The notes under the pieces are model-generated. The model had not been told where the DNA came from and did not search any database. It was given only the letters and a program-made list of their open reading frames with translations. The position numbers and the translations under genes were made by a program. From Streptomyces curacoi (GTDB taxonomy: Bacteria; Actinomycetota; Actinomycetes; Streptomycetales; Streptomycetaceae), in contig NZ_KQ947987.1 of assembly GCF_001513975.1 (NCBI RefSeq), positions 1-64,000 of the forward strand: a stretch of 64,000 nt of DNA. The letters run 5' to 3'. Shown here one piece after another: positions 63,349 through 64,000 of the stretch (positions are counted from its first letter, which is position 1; each line of letters starts with the position of its first letter).

Positions 63349-64000
63349 GTGCCTCCCACCGACGCGAGCGCCAACGCCCCCACCGCCCCCGCTGTCGAAA
63401 TCGGCACTGGCACTCGCCCGCGTGCTCGTGAGAGCCGTATCGACCGGGTAGCCGGCGCGGGAACAGACAGCGAGGACACGCTGGACCTGCGCCTGCCCGA
63501 CGAACTCGTCGCGCTCTTCGCGGAGGACGCCGATGCCGGTGGAGAGCGCAGTCCGGGCTCAGGCCCGGCCGCACCGGTATCCGCCCTTCCCATCTACGAC
63601 GATCTGCTGGACCACGTCGCCGACTGGGGGCCGATCAGCACCGCTGCGGGAGTGCTTCACCTCGTCCCCGTGCGCATCGAACGAGACCTGCCGATCATCA
63701 GTCGCTGGATGAACGACCCCGCCGTCGCCGCGTTCTGGGGGCTCGCCGGACCCCGGACCGCGACCGAGGAGCACCTGCGGTCCCAGCTCACCGGTGACGG
63801 ACGCAGCCTCCCCTGTCTGGGCCTGCTGGAGGGCGTGCCGATGAGCTACTGGGAGATCTACCGAGCCGACCTCGACCCACTGGCCCGGCACTATCCGGCT
63901 CGGCCCCATGACACAGGACTCCATCTCCTCATCGGGCCCGTCGGCGATCGTGGGCAAAGACTCGGTGGCACCCTTCTCCGAGCCGTCGCCGACCTCGCCC
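63349..64000 (+). CDS. IucB/AlcB-like siderophore acetyltransferase, cut by the window end
   Basis: 217 codons are present and no stop is reached. Start GTG at 63349 with GAGAGGAG about 8 nt upstream, 38 bp after the synthetase. The N-terminal ~80 residues are Ala/Pro/Asp-rich. A GNAT domain of the IucB/RhbD/MbtK type follows: HLVPVRIERDLPIISRWMNDPAVAAFWGL, then GVPMSYWEIYRADLDPLARHY and LHLLIGPVGDRGQRLGGTLL, whose Gly-rich loop binds acetyl-CoA. It would acylate the hydroxylated amine of the siderophore. A hydroxylase and exporter are expected further right, outside the window. Confidence 0.82.
   Translation, partial: MPPTDASANAPTAPAVEIGTGTRPRARESRIDRVAGAGTDSEDTLDLRLPDELVALFAEDADAGGERSPGSGPAAPVSALPIYDDLLDHVADWGPISTAAGVLHLVPVRIERDLPIISRWMNDPAVAAFWGLAGPRTATEEHLRSQLTGDGRSLPCLGLLEGVPMSYWEIYRADLDPLARHYPARPHDTGLHLLIGPVGDRGQRLGGTLLRAVADLA

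Overview
The window is high-GC actinobacterial chromosome and almost certainly Streptomyces. The GC-rich third codon positions, frequent GTG and TTG starts, ATGA/GTGA coupled genes and gene content all fit. The gene order (osaC / osaA-osaB - ftsK - rimO - pgsA - cinA - clgR - lhr/nei - recA - recX - gluABCD - miaB - miaA - dapF - rshA - hflX - siderophore genes) follows, as far as I remember it, the S. coelicolor SCO5746-SCO5801 neighbourhood. This is core-genome sequence. I saw no insertion sequence, prophage, integrase or CRISPR array.

Layout. 0-1 kb: a bidirectional terminator, a truncated DegT-like aminotransferase and tRNA-Thr(GGT) with a clear promoter and terminator. 1-10.5 kb: an osmotic-stress module, with the anti-sigma/phosphatase OsaC divergent from the giant multi-HAMP hybrid kinase OsaA and the response regulator OsaB. 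10.6-18 kb: FtsK, a RodZ-like protein and the coupled rimO-pgsA-cinA-clgR group. 18-28.5 kb: a frameshifted short-chain dehydrogenase, the DNA repair pair lhr-nei, an AraC regulator with the AzlCD exporter, and a toroid protein. 28.2-32.3 kb: DUF3046 protein, an AI-2E-type permease, recA with a LexA-box promoter and a second PafBC-type promoter, and recX. 32.6-35.7 kb: a cysteine dioxygenase-rhodanese operon preceded by a 15-residue Cys-rich leader ORF, then an FAD monooxygenase. 35.8-39.2 kb: the gluABCD amino-acid ABC transporter. 39.4-42.6 kb: a two-component system beside an orphan TAXI-type binding protein. 42.8-52.5 kb: a MazG-like protein, a PCMT-like enzyme, the tRNA-modifying miaB and miaA, dapF and the (p)ppGpp enzyme rshA. 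52.6-58.8 kb: a secreted M1 peptidase, hflX and two tandem serine-protease lipoproteins. 59.2-64 kb: an NIS siderophore cluster (diaminobutyrate-type aminotransferase, IucA/IucC synthetase, IucB-like acetyltransferase) that runs off the right edge.

How the genes fit together. The region mixes stress sensing (OsaABC, ClgR, RshA, recA/recX/lhr/nei) with housekeeping (ftsK, miaA/miaB, dapF, pgsA). The least expected items are regulatory or degenerate: the Cys-codon leader before cysteine dioxygenase, the eroded synthetase domain of RshA, several short tandem arrays of 19-30 bp units in intergenic DNA (one abutting the recA promoter), the broken dehydrogenase, and low-complexity insertions in the siderophore enzymes. 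Function calls come from reading motifs. No database search was run.
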